Shown: positions 1-9,138, counted from the first letter of the stretch. The stretch: 50,072 bases of DNA from JBPRGG01 sp051418075 (GCA_051418075.1 JBPRGG010000140.1:1-50072); one strand, 5' to 3'. Program-made: numbers and translations. Notes: a model not told the origin generated them from the sequence alone.

Positions 1-1
1 T

Positions 2-280
2 AGCTATAATCCGCAACAGGAAGAAGTAGATGCCAATACTTCCGCCACTACCAAATATAACCAGGAAAGAGGATTTGGTTATACTTACAGGAATGGTAAA
101 AAAATAGATTGTACCTATTTACATATGCTGGAATGGATCAATGGGATCAGGCAGGGTGTCAATCCATCCTGTAACGTACAGCAGGGATTTGAGGAATCCA
201 TAACTTATATCATGTCAAATGTATCTTACCTCGAACAGCGAACAGTTAATTGGGCTGAACTACAAAAGTTGAATGTATAA
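2..280 (+). CDS. Gfo/Idh/MocA-family oxidoreductase, C-terminal end (partial)
   Basis: The reading frame is open from the left edge of the window to a TAA at 278-280, giving the last 92 residues of a longer protein. The end shows a tract running LEWINGIRQG, then NPSCNV, then GFEESITYIMSNVSYL. This matches the usual C-terminal region of Gfo/Idh/MocA oxidoreductases, where a conserved helix 'W...IR.G..P.C....G.E..I....A..SYL' closes the protein. These enzymes are NAD(P)-dependent sugar or inositol dehydrogenases, but the nucleotide-binding half is off the window, so the substrate cannot be given. It lies 12 bases upstream of the sulfatase gene and could be in one transcript with it. The family call rests on the C-terminal pattern only. 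Confidence 0.6.
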   Translation, partial: SYNPQQEEVDANTSATTKYNQERGFGYTYRNGKKIDCTYLHMLEWINGIRQGVNPSCNVQQGFEESITYIMSNVSYLEQRTVNWAELQKLNV

Positions 281-292
281 ACACAACAAAAC

Positions 293-1717
293 ATGACTCC
301 TGTTAAAAACCATAAAGTATTTAAGTTGATGTGGCTATTCTTTTTTGCCTGCCTTTCAACTTTGTCTGCACAATCCCAATATAACGTTTTATTCATCATG
401 GTAGATGATCTGCGTCCACAAATTGGTAGTTATGGTAAGGATTTCATTCATTCTCCATATATGGATAAATTGGCTGAGGAGGGTATTCAATTTAACCGGG
501 CCTATTGCAATGTGCCGGTTTGTGGTGCTTCCCGGGCCAGTCTGCTTACCAGCATTAGACCTTACTGGCCACACAGGTTTCGCAATTATAAGGCCAGGGT
601 AGAACAAGATTGTCCTGACGTAGTTACTTTGCCTCAGTTATTTAAAGAACATGGTTACCACACGATTTCCAACGGAAAGATATTTCATTATAAAAATGAT
701 ATGGCAAGTGTATCATGGACTGAGCCTCCCTGGCGACCTGATTTTTCCCGTAAAATTGATGCTGAAAATAGTTCCTGGCTCAACCCTGCCTCCCGTAAAA
801 AAATCAATCCTGAAACCCAAATGGGACCTTATTTTGAAAGTGCAAATGTACCGGATACAGCTTATTATGATGGGCAGGTTGCCGCTAAATCCATAAGAGA
901 TCTGCAAAGACTGGCCAGACAGGATCAGCCATTCTTCCTGGCTGTTGGCTTCAATAAACCACATCTGCCTTTCAATGCACCACAAAAATACTTTGACCTG
1001 TACCAGGATGTGGAAATGGCTAGCAATCGTTTTGCTCCCAAAGGTTTACCCCGGCCTTGTACCAACTCCAGGGAAATTTTCGTCTATGGAGGGCTGGATG
1101 ATTACAACAGTCCGGCTTTTCATCAGGAAGCCAGGAAGGCTTATTATGCTTGTGTCAGCTACGTAGATGCCCAGATCGGCCTGTTATTGGAAAACCTGGA
1201 AAGACTACAGCTTGACCGTAATACCATCGTAGTAATTTTAGGTGACCATGGTTGGCATTTGGGTGAACATAATTTTTGGGGAAAACATAATGCCTTACAC
1301 AACGCTTTACATGCACCGCTGATTATAAAAATGCCTGGAATGCCTGCTGCAAAGATCAATCAGATCGTGGAATATGTGGATATTTACCCGACTATAGCGG
1401 ATTTGACAGGTATCAAAATACCCGGTCATGTACAGGGGAAAAGTCTGAAAAATATTATGAAAGGAAAGGATGAGGGATGGAAAAATTATGCCTTTACGGA
1501 ATGGCAGGGAGCCAGAACATTAATTACGCCCGGATTTGCTTATACCTATTGGTTTGAGCAAAAACATGCAGGTGCTCATATGCTGTACAATCATCAAACA
1601 GATCCTGACGAAAACAGCAATGTGGCTGATGATCCGGCCTATAAACAGATCATACACGATCATCAAAAGATGTTAAATGGTCTTTATGATACTTTAAACA
1701 TCAGTTTTCCTTATTAA
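293..1717 (+). CDS. Secreted sulfatase, iduronate-2-sulfatase-like (S1 formylglycine type)
   Basis: This 474-residue protein hydrolyses sulfate esters, probably on a polysaccharide or its oligosaccharides. A signal peptide (about residues 1-26, ending LSAQ) points to export to the periplasm or surface. The metal-binding start VLFIMVDDLRP (D38, D39) is followed by C77-G-A-S-R81, the C-x-A-x-R site that maturases convert to formylglycine. The second metal and sulfate-binding stretch is ILGDHGWHLGEHNFWGKH (D318, H319, K331). The spacing and the NKPHLPF tract (221-227) resemble iduronate-2-sulfatases (S1_7-like), and the length is normal. The start ATG precedes a good signal peptide. It is followed after 4 bases by the next gene, so an operon with the downstream lyase-type genes is likely. 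The exact sulfated sugar is not readable from sequence. Confidence 0.92.
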   Translation: MTPVKNHKVFKLMWLFFFACLSTLSAQSQYNVLFIMVDDLRPQIGSYGKDFIHSPYMDKLAEEGIQFNRAYCNVPVCGASRASLLTSIRPYWPHRFRNYKARVEQDCPDVVTLPQLFKEHGYHTISNGKIFHYKNDMASVSWTEPPWRPDFSRKIDAENSSWLNPASRKKINPETQMGPYFESANVPDTAYYDGQVAAKSIRDLQRLARQDQPFFLAVGFNKPHLPFNAPQKYFDLYQDVEMASNRFAPKGLPRPCTNSREIFVYGGLDDYNSPAFHQEARKAYYACVSYVDAQIGLLLENLERLQLDRNTIVVILGDHGWHLGEHNFWGKHNALHNALHAPLIIKMPGMPAAKINQIVEYVDIYPTIADLTGIKIPGHVQGKSLKNIMKGKDEGWKNYAFTEWQGARTLITPGFAYTYWFEQKHAGAHMLYNHQTDPDENSNVADDPAYKQIIHDHQKMLNGLYDTLNISFPY

Positions 1718-1721
1718 TATC

Positions 1722-2729
1722 ATGCGACTTAAATGTACATTGGTGATTTACTTCCTGACGTTTGTCCATTTAAATGCTCAGCCAAAAGGTTATGAATCCG
1801 GACGGCTACTGATGAAATCTGGTTTTGAATCCGGGGTATATTTGAGTCCGGATCTGAAGGATTTGCATGGCTTTGATGTCAAAGGATTCGGTTGGGATGA
1901 AAGCCCGGCCTGGATTGCATCACATCGGTTTCATTATATTGTTGGTGAAGATAAAGTGATAAACGAGTTTATGGAATCAGCTATTGAAGAAGGCACAGGT
2001 CCCCATGGAAAAGATAGCCGTATCCTAAGACTTACCAACATAAAAGATGATCCGGATCATGGCGCTACCAGCCGGAATGAATTCAGCTTTTTTATGAAAA
2101 AAAATCAGCGCCAGTTTAGGGAAGGTTATGTTCGTTATTGGATGAAGCTGGAAAAAAAACTGGCTGATATTTTCCCTATCCATCAGGAAACCCCCTGGTA
2201 TATGATCATGGAATGGAAAGAACCCAATTCACATAGAAGGAAAAATGAAGCAGAGTGCCAGGAATGTTGCCAGGCCCGGGCAGGAGGTACCAATAATTAC
2301 CGCATCAATGTCAATATAGAAAAGAAAGCCGGGAGCGAGGATTTTTACTGGCTGATCCGGGGAGAGCATCCCCAGCCTTGCCGGGAGGAAGAATGGCAGT
2401 ATTTAAATCCTTTACAAAAGGTACCTTTGGGAGAATGGTTCCTGGTAGAGGCATATTTGAAAAAACATGCTACTCAGGGCAGGATCTATTTTGCCATTAA
2501 TGAGCAGGTCATATTAGATACAGATCTGGTGCAACCAGCCGGTTTTGTAGGCCGGACTACCCATGCGGAAAATCCATTACCATTGCATTTTTGGTCCCCA
2601 TTCAAAAATTATCACGGGATAGAATGGAATAAAGAAGGAGGACCCATACATCAATGGTATGATGATTTTGAACTTTGGTCAGGATTTCCCCCTGGCCATA
2701 TGGCGCTAAAACCCAAACAAAATAAATAG
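1722..2729 (+). CDS. Secreted concanavalin-like protein, possible polysaccharide lyase
   Basis: This is a 335-residue exported protein with a signal peptide ending near residue 19 (VHLNA). After it comes a beta-rich body with repeated aromatic and acidic strands, for example GYVRYWMKLEKKL and LPLHFWSPFKNYHGIEW. The closing WYDDFELW motif is the kind of final strand seen in concanavalin-like lyases and laminarinase-type jelly rolls. There is a cysteine cluster, CQECCQ, near residue 180. I do not recognise a specific CAZy family. The call rests on the jelly-roll character and on the neighbours: it sits 4 bases after a sulfatase and 3 bases before a clearer polysaccharide lyase. It may be a diverged lyase or a non-catalytic glycan-binding protein. 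Confidence 0.5.
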   Translation: MRLKCTLVIYFLTFVHLNAQPKGYESGRLLMKSGFESGVYLSPDLKDLHGFDVKGFGWDESPAWIASHRFHYIVGEDKVINEFMESAIEEGTGPHGKDSRILRLTNIKDDPDHGATSRNEFSFFMKKNQRQFREGYVRYWMKLEKKLADIFPIHQETPWYMIMEWKEPNSHRRKNEAECQECCQARAGGTNNYRINVNIEKKAGSEDFYWLIRGEHPQPCREEEWQYLNPLQKVPLGEWFLVEAYLKKHATQGRIYFAINEQVILDTDLVQPAGFVGRTTHAENPLPLHFWSPFKNYHGIEWNKEGGPIHQWYDDFELWSGFPPGHMALKPKQNK

Positions 2730-2732
2730 ACA

Positions 2733-3626
2733 ATGAAAACTTCAGTATTTACCCTTATTTTATTTGCCTTTGGCTTTTTTTTCCCTCAGAAAGAGCCACC
2801 CCCACCTGTTCTGATGGAAGAGAATTTTGAAGACAAGCAAGATCTGTATGAATCCAATTGGTGGAACAGATCCGGTAATGATAAAGCCCTGATCCAGAAC
2901 CTGGTAAGCCGGGAAGGGAAAAATGCGGCTCGGTTTGAAGTTGAATTGACAGAAGATGGTGACTTTCGTTCCGAATTGGCCCTGGCTCAGGGTAATCCGT
3001 CACCACGTAATTATCAGATTGGCCAGGAATATTGGTATGGATGCAGTATTTATCCTGAAAATGGTATGGTTACCTCACCGGTAAGTGAAATAGTGCTTCA
3101 GTTTCACAGCACACCAGACAATGTACCCGGAGAGACCTGGAGTTCCGGACTCAATCCACCCATTGCCCTGGCTTGCAATGGAGCTCGTTGGCAGCTTACT
3201 GTGAGAGGGGATGATAAACAGGTGACTACCAAACCTGATTACCTGTTTGAAACCACCGCCGATCTGGGACCAGCACAACAGGGGCAATGGACTGACTGGG
3301 TATTTCAAATTAAATGGAATTATGATGGAAATGGGTTTGTCCGGGTTTGGAAAAATGGGAAAATGGTTTATTATCTGGAAAGCCCCAACACTTTTAATGA
3401 TCAAAAAGGCCCTTACCTGAAGTTAGGAGTATATGCCTATTACCTGCGCCGGCCGGGTAGTGATTCCTGGTTGAAATCCAGGCAGGCAGGTCTAACCCAG
3501 CGGGTTTATTATCATGATGCTATTCGGATAGCTGATCAGCAGGGTAGTTGTGAAATGGTAAGCCCTTCAGGTTGTAAATGCGAACCCTTAAACCCGGATC
3601 TGAAACTGAATTGGAAAAACATTTAG
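2733..3626 (+). CDS. Secreted polysaccharide lyase (heparin lyase I-like, PF14099 type)
   Basis: The 297-residue product has a short hydrophobic export signal (about 1-18), then a single jelly-roll domain. Readable features are MEENFED at the mature start, FRSELAL (near residue 74), YWYGCSIYP, EIVLQFHSTPDN, WTDWVFQIKWNYDGNGFVRVW, and a final YYHDAIRIAD strand. This order, including the RSEL and QFH.. motifs and the 'W.G.v.vwkNGk' strand, is that of the PF14099 polysaccharide lyases, which act on uronic-acid polymers by beta-elimination. It is tightly spaced after the previous gene. The substrate (heparin-like, glucuronan or another uronate) cannot be settled from sequence. Confidence 0.75.
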   Translation: MKTSVFTLILFAFGFFFPQKEPPPPVLMEENFEDKQDLYESNWWNRSGNDKALIQNLVSREGKNAARFEVELTEDGDFRSELALAQGNPSPRNYQIGQEYWYGCSIYPENGMVTSPVSEIVLQFHSTPDNVPGETWSSGLNPPIALACNGARWQLTVRGDDKQVTTKPDYLFETTADLGPAQQGQWTDWVFQIKWNYDGNGFVRVWKNGKMVYYLESPNTFNDQKGPYLKLGVYAYYLRRPGSDSWLKSRQAGLTQRVYYHDAIRIADQQGSCEMVSPSGCKCEPLNPDLKLNWKNI

Positions 3627-3643
3627 AAGTAAATCATATAATC

Positions 3644-4612
3644 ATGAAGTTTTTTGGATTAAATATATTAGTAAGTTTATTATTGGTAAGTTGTACTGCC
3701 TCTCAAAAATTGGGTAGTGAATCTTCAAAAACGCGTGTGATCATTTCCACCGACATTGGAGGAAGCGATCCGGACGATTTTCAATCAATGGTTCATTTTC
3801 TAATGTATGCTGATAAGTTTGAGGTGGAAGGTTTGATCAGTTCCCCTCCTAAACAAGGCAGAAAAGAACAAATTGAAGAAGTTTTAGAGGCTTATGCTTA
3901 TGATTATCCTGTTTTAGAAGGGCAGGGTGATTTTCCCACTCCGGAAAAACTTTTACAGGTGACCAAACAGGGGGCTACTGAAATTCAGGCTGGTGACCAA
4001 CCTGATCAGTTAAGTGAGGGCGCTGCCTGGATCATTGAAAAGGCTCAAGAGCAACCGAACCAAACTTTGTGGATACTGGTATGGGGATCTATCACTGATG
4101 TAGCCCAGGCTGTGCACCATGAACCGTCCATTAAAAAGAACATCAGGGTTTATTCCATTGGCTCCTGGAACACGAAACAGGATCCCTTATCCCGGGAGTA
4201 TTTATACCAATCTCATCCTGATCTTTGGTGGATAGAGAATAACACTACATTTCGGGGCATGTATATTGGGGGATACCAGGAGGATGACTTTGGCAATGAC
4301 TCATTTGTGGCCACACATGTCAGAGATCATGGGGCTATGGGTGATTTGTTCTGGCAGAAAAAGCAGGAGATCAAAATGACCGATACATCTTCTTTATTAT
4401 ATCTGATGAGTGGCGATATTAATGATCCTTCCTCCGAGAGTTGGGGTGGCTCTTTTGTACAGACCGGCCATGGTGCTCATTATTATACGGATAATCCGGA
4501 CGACTCCCTCAGAGAAAAAGGAAGAAAAGGAGCCAAAACCATCAACCGGCATCGCAAAGCATTCTTACAGGATTGGGCAGACCGGATGGAATGGCTAAAG
4601 AGGTACAATTAA
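3644..4612 (+). CDS. DUF1593 nucleoside-hydrolase-like lipoprotein
   Basis: The product is about 322 residues. I chose the ATG at 3644 instead of one 66 bases upstream because it gives a clean lipoprotein signal, MKFFGLNILVSLLLVSC, with C17 as the lipidation site. The earlier ATG lies inside the previous gene. The mature part starts with RVIISTDIGGSDPDDFQSM, the Asp-rich calcium site shared with inosine-uridine nucleoside hydrolases. It continues with VEGLISSPP and LWILVWGSITDVAQA, matching the DUF1593 (PF07632) family, often found in carbohydrate-utilisation loci. It probably hydrolyses an N- or O-glycosidic bond at the cell surface, but the family's substrate is not firmly established. It lies between the lyases and the GH140-like gene on the same strand. 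Confidence 0.8.
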   Translation: MKFFGLNILVSLLLVSCTASQKLGSESSKTRVIISTDIGGSDPDDFQSMVHFLMYADKFEVEGLISSPPKQGRKEQIEEVLEAYAYDYPVLEGQGDFPTPEKLLQVTKQGATEIQAGDQPDQLSEGAAWIIEKAQEQPNQTLWILVWGSITDVAQAVHHEPSIKKNIRVYSIGSWNTKQDPLSREYLYQSHPDLWWIENNTTFRGMYIGGYQEDDFGNDSFVATHVRDHGAMGDLFWQKKQEIKMTDTSSLLYLMSGDINDPSSESWGGSFVQTGHGAHYYTDNPDDSLREKGRKGAKTINRHRKAFLQDWADRMEWLKRYN

Positions 4613-4635
4613 CATTTCAAACACCCCTTAAGTTG

Positions 4636-6501
4636 ATGTACAATTTTAAATTAATCATTTTACTGCTTTTATTAAACCTTATGTCATGCAGTTCCAACCA
4701 GATGGAAGTCATAAAGGTGTATCAGGTGCAGGAAATAGTTCTTCAGGCTGAAGATACTTATCAAAATCCATATGAACGGATTGAGTGCTGGGTTCAGCTT
4801 ACCGGGCCTGAATTTGATAAGCGCATCTATGGGTTTTGGGATGGTGAACAAATATTTAAGGTGAGATGGGTAGCCACCCAACCTGGTGTATGGTCCTGGA
4901 CCAGTGGCTCCAACCAACCTGATGACCAGGGTTTAAATCATAAATCCGGTTCCTGTAGAGCCAAGCCCTGGACCGAACAGGAGAAACAGGTGAATCCTAA
5001 CCGGAGAGGCTTTATCAGAACTACTGCAAACGGCCATGGCCTTGAATATGCCGATGGTACTCCCTTCTTTTTACTGGCTGATACCTGGTGGGCAGCTTCT
5101 ACCTGGCGATATCCCTTGAGCGGAAAAAACCCTGATCCTGACTGGCAACCAGGCCCAACCGGGCATTCATTTGAAAATGTAATTCATTTCCGGAAAAAAC
5201 AAGGCTACAATTCATTAGGAATGATAGCATGTTATCCCAATTGGCAGGCAGATGAATACCCGGCCAAGTTCGCTGACGAAAATGGCATAGGCATCCGGCA
5301 GGCCTGGGAAAAATACGGTACCAATTCTGCCAAAGATATGCATGACGAAAAGGGAAACCTTCCTTTCGCTTTGAAAGATGGAGGGCCCCTGGCAGATTTT
5401 GATCAGCTTAACCCTGCTTATTTTCAATCTTTGGACAATAAAATGGACTACCTTGACTCCCTAGGCTGGGTGCCATTTCTGGAAACCGTGAGAAGAGACC
5501 ATGGGCCATCCTGGCGCGAGTATTTTGATTGGCCGGGTTCATTTGTGCGCTACATTCAATACATTGTGGCCCGCTATGGGGCCTACAATATGATTTTCAG
5601 CCCGGTGCATCTGGATTGGATCATTCCTGTTTACAGCCTGGATGGTCCGGAATTCAATGAAGCTCTCAATACCTGGTACCAGCAGTACGGCCCTTTGCCT
5701 TACGGGCAACCGGTAACCAGTTTAATCATTGGAGGCACACATGAGCAATACGGGGTAGGCGAGCAGGTGCCCTGGCTCACCATGCATTCGGTGGGTAATA
5801 AGCCGCGGCATCATGGCATGTATCCTTTGCTGGAGACACAATTTGCCATTGAACCTTCGTTACCTACCGCTAACCTGGAACCTTATTATCCCGGCTGGCA
5901 ACAAGGAGAATTAAGCACGGTAGCCGGCATCAAGCCAGACAGAAATTCCGACAGGGACAATTATTTTGGCCGGACGCAGGCCTGGGGTAGTGTGCTTTCC
6001 GGTGGACTGGCCGGACACATGTATGGAACCGGAGCCTACGACGGCACTACGGTGGGAGAAGCCGAAGGCAGAAGGCCCCTGATTTGGGAAGCTCTCGAAT
6101 ACCCGGCTGGCCTGCAGGTAAGCTACCTGAAAAAATTTCTTTTATCAGAAGGCGCTGCTTATCAACGTTTACAACTGGCTTCTCACAACCTGGAGCCGCG
6201 AAAAAGTGCAGACAGTCAACCGGACGGACTGGATGGCTGGTCTTTCATGATGTGTAATCCTGAAGGCACTCTGGCTATGTTGTATTTTGAAAATGCAGCG
6301 CATGTACCTGTGGTTAATAATCTACAGCCAAATGCTGAGTACAAGCTCAAGTGGTTTGACCCGGTCAGCGGACAGTGGATTGTAGAGCAAACCAGGTTTT
6401 CTACCGCTGATGGTTCCATAATAATCGAACAATTTCCTGATGGAACACAAAAAAGCGTAAGGGACTGGGCCCTGAAAATAATAAGAGTAGCTTCGAAATG
6501 A
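4636..6501 (+). CDS. GH140-like glycoside hydrolase lipoprotein (DUF5060-DUF4038)
   Basis: The product is about 621 residues. The start at 4636 is preferred because it opens a lipoprotein signal (MYNFKLIILLLLLNLMSC); an earlier in-frame ATG at 4573 lies inside the upstream gene. Residues roughly 25-115 form an immunoglobulin-like DUF5060 domain (FWDGEQIFKVRWVATQPGVWSW). The catalytic barrel of the DUF4038/apiosidase-like type starts at RRGFIRTTANGHGLEYADGTPFFLLADTWW and includes FRKKQGYNSLGMI and the W.PF.ETVRRDHG stretch. The end, FMMCNPEGTLAMLYFENA to KWFDPVSGQW, is the small beta-sandwich domain common at the end of this family. GH140 enzymes cleave apiose or related linkages in complex pectin, but the DUF4038 family is broad, so the substrate here is open. 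Its stop overlaps the ATG of the next, broken gene (ATGA). Confidence 0.82.
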   Translation: MYNFKLIILLLLLNLMSCSSNQMEVIKVYQVQEIVLQAEDTYQNPYERIECWVQLTGPEFDKRIYGFWDGEQIFKVRWVATQPGVWSWTSGSNQPDDQGLNHKSGSCRAKPWTEQEKQVNPNRRGFIRTTANGHGLEYADGTPFFLLADTWWAASTWRYPLSGKNPDPDWQPGPTGHSFENVIHFRKKQGYNSLGMIACYPNWQADEYPAKFADENGIGIRQAWEKYGTNSAKDMHDEKGNLPFALKDGGPLADFDQLNPAYFQSLDNKMDYLDSLGWVPFLETVRRDHGPSWREYFDWPGSFVRYIQYIVARYGAYNMIFSPVHLDWIIPVYSLDGPEFNEALNTWYQQYGPLPYGQPVTSLIIGGTHEQYGVGEQVPWLTMHSVGNKPRHHGMYPLLETQFAIEPSLPTANLEPYYPGWQQGELSTVAGIKPDRNSDRDNYFGRTQAWGSVLSGGLAGHMYGTGAYDGTTVGEAEGRRPLIWEALEYPAGLQVSYLKKFLLSEGAAYQRLQLASHNLEPRKSADSQPDGLDGWSFMMCNPEGTLAMLYFENAAHVPVVNNLQPNAEYKLKWFDPVSGQWIVEQTRFSTADGSIIIEQFPDGTQKSVRDWALKIIRVASK

Positions 6502-7525
6502 TTAGAATAAGCATTATATTATATCTGGTACTGTTCACTTCCATGGTTAGTGCTCAGCCAAACGTAATCATTGTTATGACAGATGATCAGGGTTAAGGAG
6601 AATTATCCTGTCATGGCAACCCGGTTTTGCCCCCCCCTCTCGAAGCATAAGTACACTCACCCAGGTTCAGGATATTTTGCCCACGCTATTAGACTTTTGT
6701 AAAATTGAGACACAATCCAGTTTTGATGGTAGCAGCCTGGTACCATTAATAAAGAAAGATGATCCTTCTTTGGAGGACAGGGTGCTGGTAATCAATTACA
6801 GCCGCATGCCTTTTCACTTGGACCATCCACATCCTGATGGTCCTTCGTTGATGAAGAAAGAAGGAGCCGTTGTGCTATGGAAAAACTGGCGGTTGATTTA
6901 CGGTGACCCTGGCCATGCTTCCAATGGTTTTCAGGCTGAGGATTACATCATTCTAAATAATTTGAATACGGACCCGCTGCAGGAAGAAAATGTTGCTTCC
7001 ACTCATCCGGCAATTGTTACAAAAATGAAAAACCACCTGGATGAATGGTGGAACGGTGTGAAGGCAACGGTGAACGAACCGCAACCGGTTTTTATTGGCA
7101 GTGAAGAAGAAAATCCCGTAGTGCTTACATCCTGCGAATGGATGGATGTATTCATGGACAGTCAGTCGCAGGTGAGAGAAGGATTACCCCGGAACAGCTT
7201 CTGGAACTTACACGTTGCCCGGGCCGGCACCTACACATTTGAATTGCGCAGATGGCCGAAAGAAGCAAAACTGGCCCTGTCTGAGGGTATACCGGCCAAA
7301 AAAGTCACTGCAGGAGAATTAAAACGCGTCATTTCTTTACCCATTGCTATGGCAGAAATTCTAATAGGTGAAAAAAAGTATGTGCAGCCATTGGTCCAGG
7401 AGACCAGACAAGCCTTATTTACCATTGAATTGAAAGAAGGGCCTGCCCGTATGCAAACCTGGTTTAAGGACCGGCAGGAACAGGAAATATGTGGTGCTTA
7501 TTACGTGTATGTGCGTAAAATGTGA
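6498..7525 (+). pseudogene. Sulfatase pseudogene (nonsense codon plus internal deletion)
   Basis: The gene starts at 6498 in an ATGA overlap with the previous stop. It encodes a normal signal peptide and the sulfatase opening PNVIIVMTDDQG, then hits TAA at 6594-6596 exactly where sulfatases normally have Tyr or Phe. The frame continues GELSCHGNPVL up to a run of C at about 6630-6637. From there the sequence jumps to another frame and to TLTQVQDILPTLLDFCKI, which in intact relatives is some 250 residues further on. The C-terminal part (about 6650-7525) is open, including the carbohydrate-facing end domain WNLHVARAGTYTFELRRWP. The formylglycine cysteine and all central metal ligands are gone, so no active enzyme can be made. 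Confidence 0.9.
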
Positions 7526-7620
7526 ATGGAAAAGCAAATATTCTTTCACTCTTCCATAGGATGATTATTATTATGAAAGAAAATACTTGAAAAAATGTTA
7601 TATTGGTGTAAAATACATGA

Positions 7621-7792
7621 ACGATTGTATCTATTTTTAAAAAAGAAACTCCAAAACAAAAAGCTAAGAAGCTGATTGATGAAGTTGTAGCCAGGGCTGG
7701 TAAAAAAGAACTATAGAAAATATGCTGGGATATTAAAAACGGATATTGATCCTACAGAATATCAAAAATCGCTTAGAAATGAGTGGGAATAA
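7621..7792 (+). pseudogene. Antitoxin remnant of a PIN-type toxin-antitoxin pair
   Basis: One frame reads TIVSIFKKETPKQKAKKLID and then EVVARAGKKEL before a TAG. A shifted frame then continues RKYAGILKTDIDPTEYQKSL, RNEWE and a TAA at 7790-7792. The end of the second frame, KYAGIL...D...Y...LR.EWE, is typical of the C-terminus of small antitoxins paired with PIN toxins. The stop overlaps the toxin start by 14 bases, a normal arrangement for such operons. No proper start codon exists and a frameshift separates the two halves, so it is dead. The exact antitoxin family is uncertain. Confidence 0.45.
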
Positions 7793-7901
7793 GCTATTTG
7801 TAGATACTAATATTTTATTATACTTCCTAAAAGGTGATTCTGAGGTGGTGGAACTAATCCAATCTAAGAATTTTAAGGGTGAAAGATTACTATTTGTATA
7901 A
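7779..7901 (+). pseudogene. Truncated PIN-domain (VapC-like) toxin
   Basis: The ATG at 7779 opens MSGNKLFVDTNILLYFLKGD and runs on to a stop after 40 residues. KLFVDTNILLYFL is the first strand and helix of a PIN ribonuclease, with the first catalytic Asp (D9). The remaining about 90 residues, carrying the other acidic residues, are missing. It overlaps the antitoxin remnant, as in an intact vapBC-like operon. It cannot be an active RNase. Confidence 0.6.
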
Positions 7902-8144
7902 TGAAGCCATGTTTGCTTTTCTATTGGAGCAATACGATATCCAAACTACATAAATATTTGCGTAAATCTAACACAGGGTGTGTTGAAAGTTATTGGATTT
8001 CATAGGCTGCCAATAATTTGAAACATAATCATCATAACTACGTAATCCTAAAGATTGTCGATTACACGATTTTTGTTTATTTTTCACAACAAAAAATTAA
8101 ACAAATACGTTTAAAATACATTATAATATAAAAATTGTCTAAAA

Positions 8145-8750
8145 ATGGAAATATCCACACTACAGATAAAAGAAGCTAAAACAAGCACTCCGGTTCATCC
8201 TCTGATCCGTAAACGCTGGAGTGCCAGATCGTTTAATCACAAGGACATTGAACCAGATCAGTTGAACAGTCTGTTAGAAGCGGCTTCCTGGGCACCCAGC
8301 AGTATGAATGAACAGCCCTGGCGATATATTTATGCCTATCGTCATGATCAGCAAAATTTTCAGAAGTTTCATGAATGCCTTATGAAAGGTAATCAACCAT
8401 GGACCCTGAATGCTTCCGTATTGATGCTCAGCTTGGCTCATAAATACTTTAGCCGCAGTGGTAAGGAAAATCAACATGCCTGGCATGATGTAGGTGCAGC
8501 CAATTCCTTGCTGATGTTGCAGGCAGCTGATATGAACATCTATGGACATGTGATGGCCGGTTTTGATCCTGACAAAACCAGAGAGATTTTTCAATTACCG
8601 GAAGAACTGGAGCCGGTAAGCTTTATAGCCCTGGGCTATCTGGATGTACCTGACAAACTGGAAGAGCCCTTTCGATCCCGTGAAATGCAGGAAAGAAGCA
8701 GAAAGTCGATAGACCAAATTGCTTTCAGGAATGAATTGATGGTGTTTTAA
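8145..8750 (+). CDS. Nitroreductase family protein
   Basis: The 201-residue protein belongs to the FMN-dependent nitroreductase superfamily, which reduces nitro compounds, quinones or similar acceptors with NAD(P)H in the cytoplasm. The FMN phosphate-binding start HPLIRKRWSARSF (R-W-S-x-R) lies at about residues 19-31. It is followed by LLEAASWAPSSMNEQPWRYI (about 46-65), with the conserved A-P-S-x-x-N-x-Q-P-W. A helix with HDVGAANSLLMLQA follows, and the end has EPVSFIALGYLD. The length is normal for the family. No signal peptide is present. It stands alone between a decayed toxin-antitoxin locus and a non-coding gap. The physiological substrate cannot be read from sequence. Confidence 0.92.
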   Translation: MEISTLQIKEAKTSTPVHPLIRKRWSARSFNHKDIEPDQLNSLLEAASWAPSSMNEQPWRYIYAYRHDQQNFQKFHECLMKGNQPWTLNASVLMLSLAHKYFSRSGKENQHAWHDVGAANSLLMLQAADMNIYGHVMAGFDPDKTREIFQLPEELEPVSFIALGYLDVPDKLEEPFRSREMQERSRKSIDQIAFRNELMVF

Positions 8751-9138
8751 TTGATTTAGGCCACTATTGTTGTCATTAGTTACCGACCAATAAGGAAGTG
8801 GGATTAAGCTCAGATTTTTAAATCTTCTTTTCTCATACTTTACTTGTTTTGGTAACATGAATAAGATGCTTCTATATGAAACCCATTTGAGGTTTTGATT
8901 TGACAAAATGTATTCTATTTTCTGGAAGGGGACTGGCAAAAATATAACTTCTATACCCCCATATACACCTTTTTTAATCCTACCGAAGTGTCCTCAACAG
9001 GAGGATTTCTTACTGCTTTATTACCATCAAATTAATTACTTACAAGCCTTTAGAAAACAACAGGGATTCGATAATTTTACAGATTGATATCAGGGAATTG
9101 TAGGTCAATTCCCACAATTCATCTTAGTTTTTTATCAA
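8751..9138. other. Intergenic stretch before the SNF2 gene
   Basis: No open frame here has a recognisable protein family, codon pattern or start. The only notable structure is a perfect hairpin near the right end (9093-9113), annotated separately. The antisense open frame across this region has no family features and overlaps the nitroreductase, so it was not accepted. Confidence 0.5.
9093..9113. promoter_or_regulatory. Perfect 8-bp inverted repeat upstream of the SNF2 gene
   Basis: GGGAATTG, a 5-base loop TAGGT, and CAATTCCC form a perfect dyad ending 25 bases before the ATG at 9139. A further ACAATTC follows directly, repeating part of the arm. The position suits an operator or a 5' leader hairpin. 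It has no U-run, so it is not an intrinsic terminator. The regulator is unknown. Confidence 0.4.

Larger units (their letters stand above)
7526..8144. other. Long non-genic stretch holding toxin-antitoxin debris
   Basis: No intact gene lies here. The AT-rich segment contains remnants of an antitoxin and a PIN toxin (7621-7901). After these comes a short fragment in another frame at about 7885-7951 that reads YNEAMFAFLLEQYDIQTT and stops; I cannot assign it to a family. The last 200 bases before the nitroreductase start are very AT-rich and presumably hold its promoter, but no clear -33/-7 pair was recognised. Confidence 0.6.

Noticed and set aside
389..607. Open frames opposite to or out of frame with the sulfatase (and many similar ones across the window)
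   Set aside because: They lie wholly within a well-supported gene in another frame and have no start context or family features.
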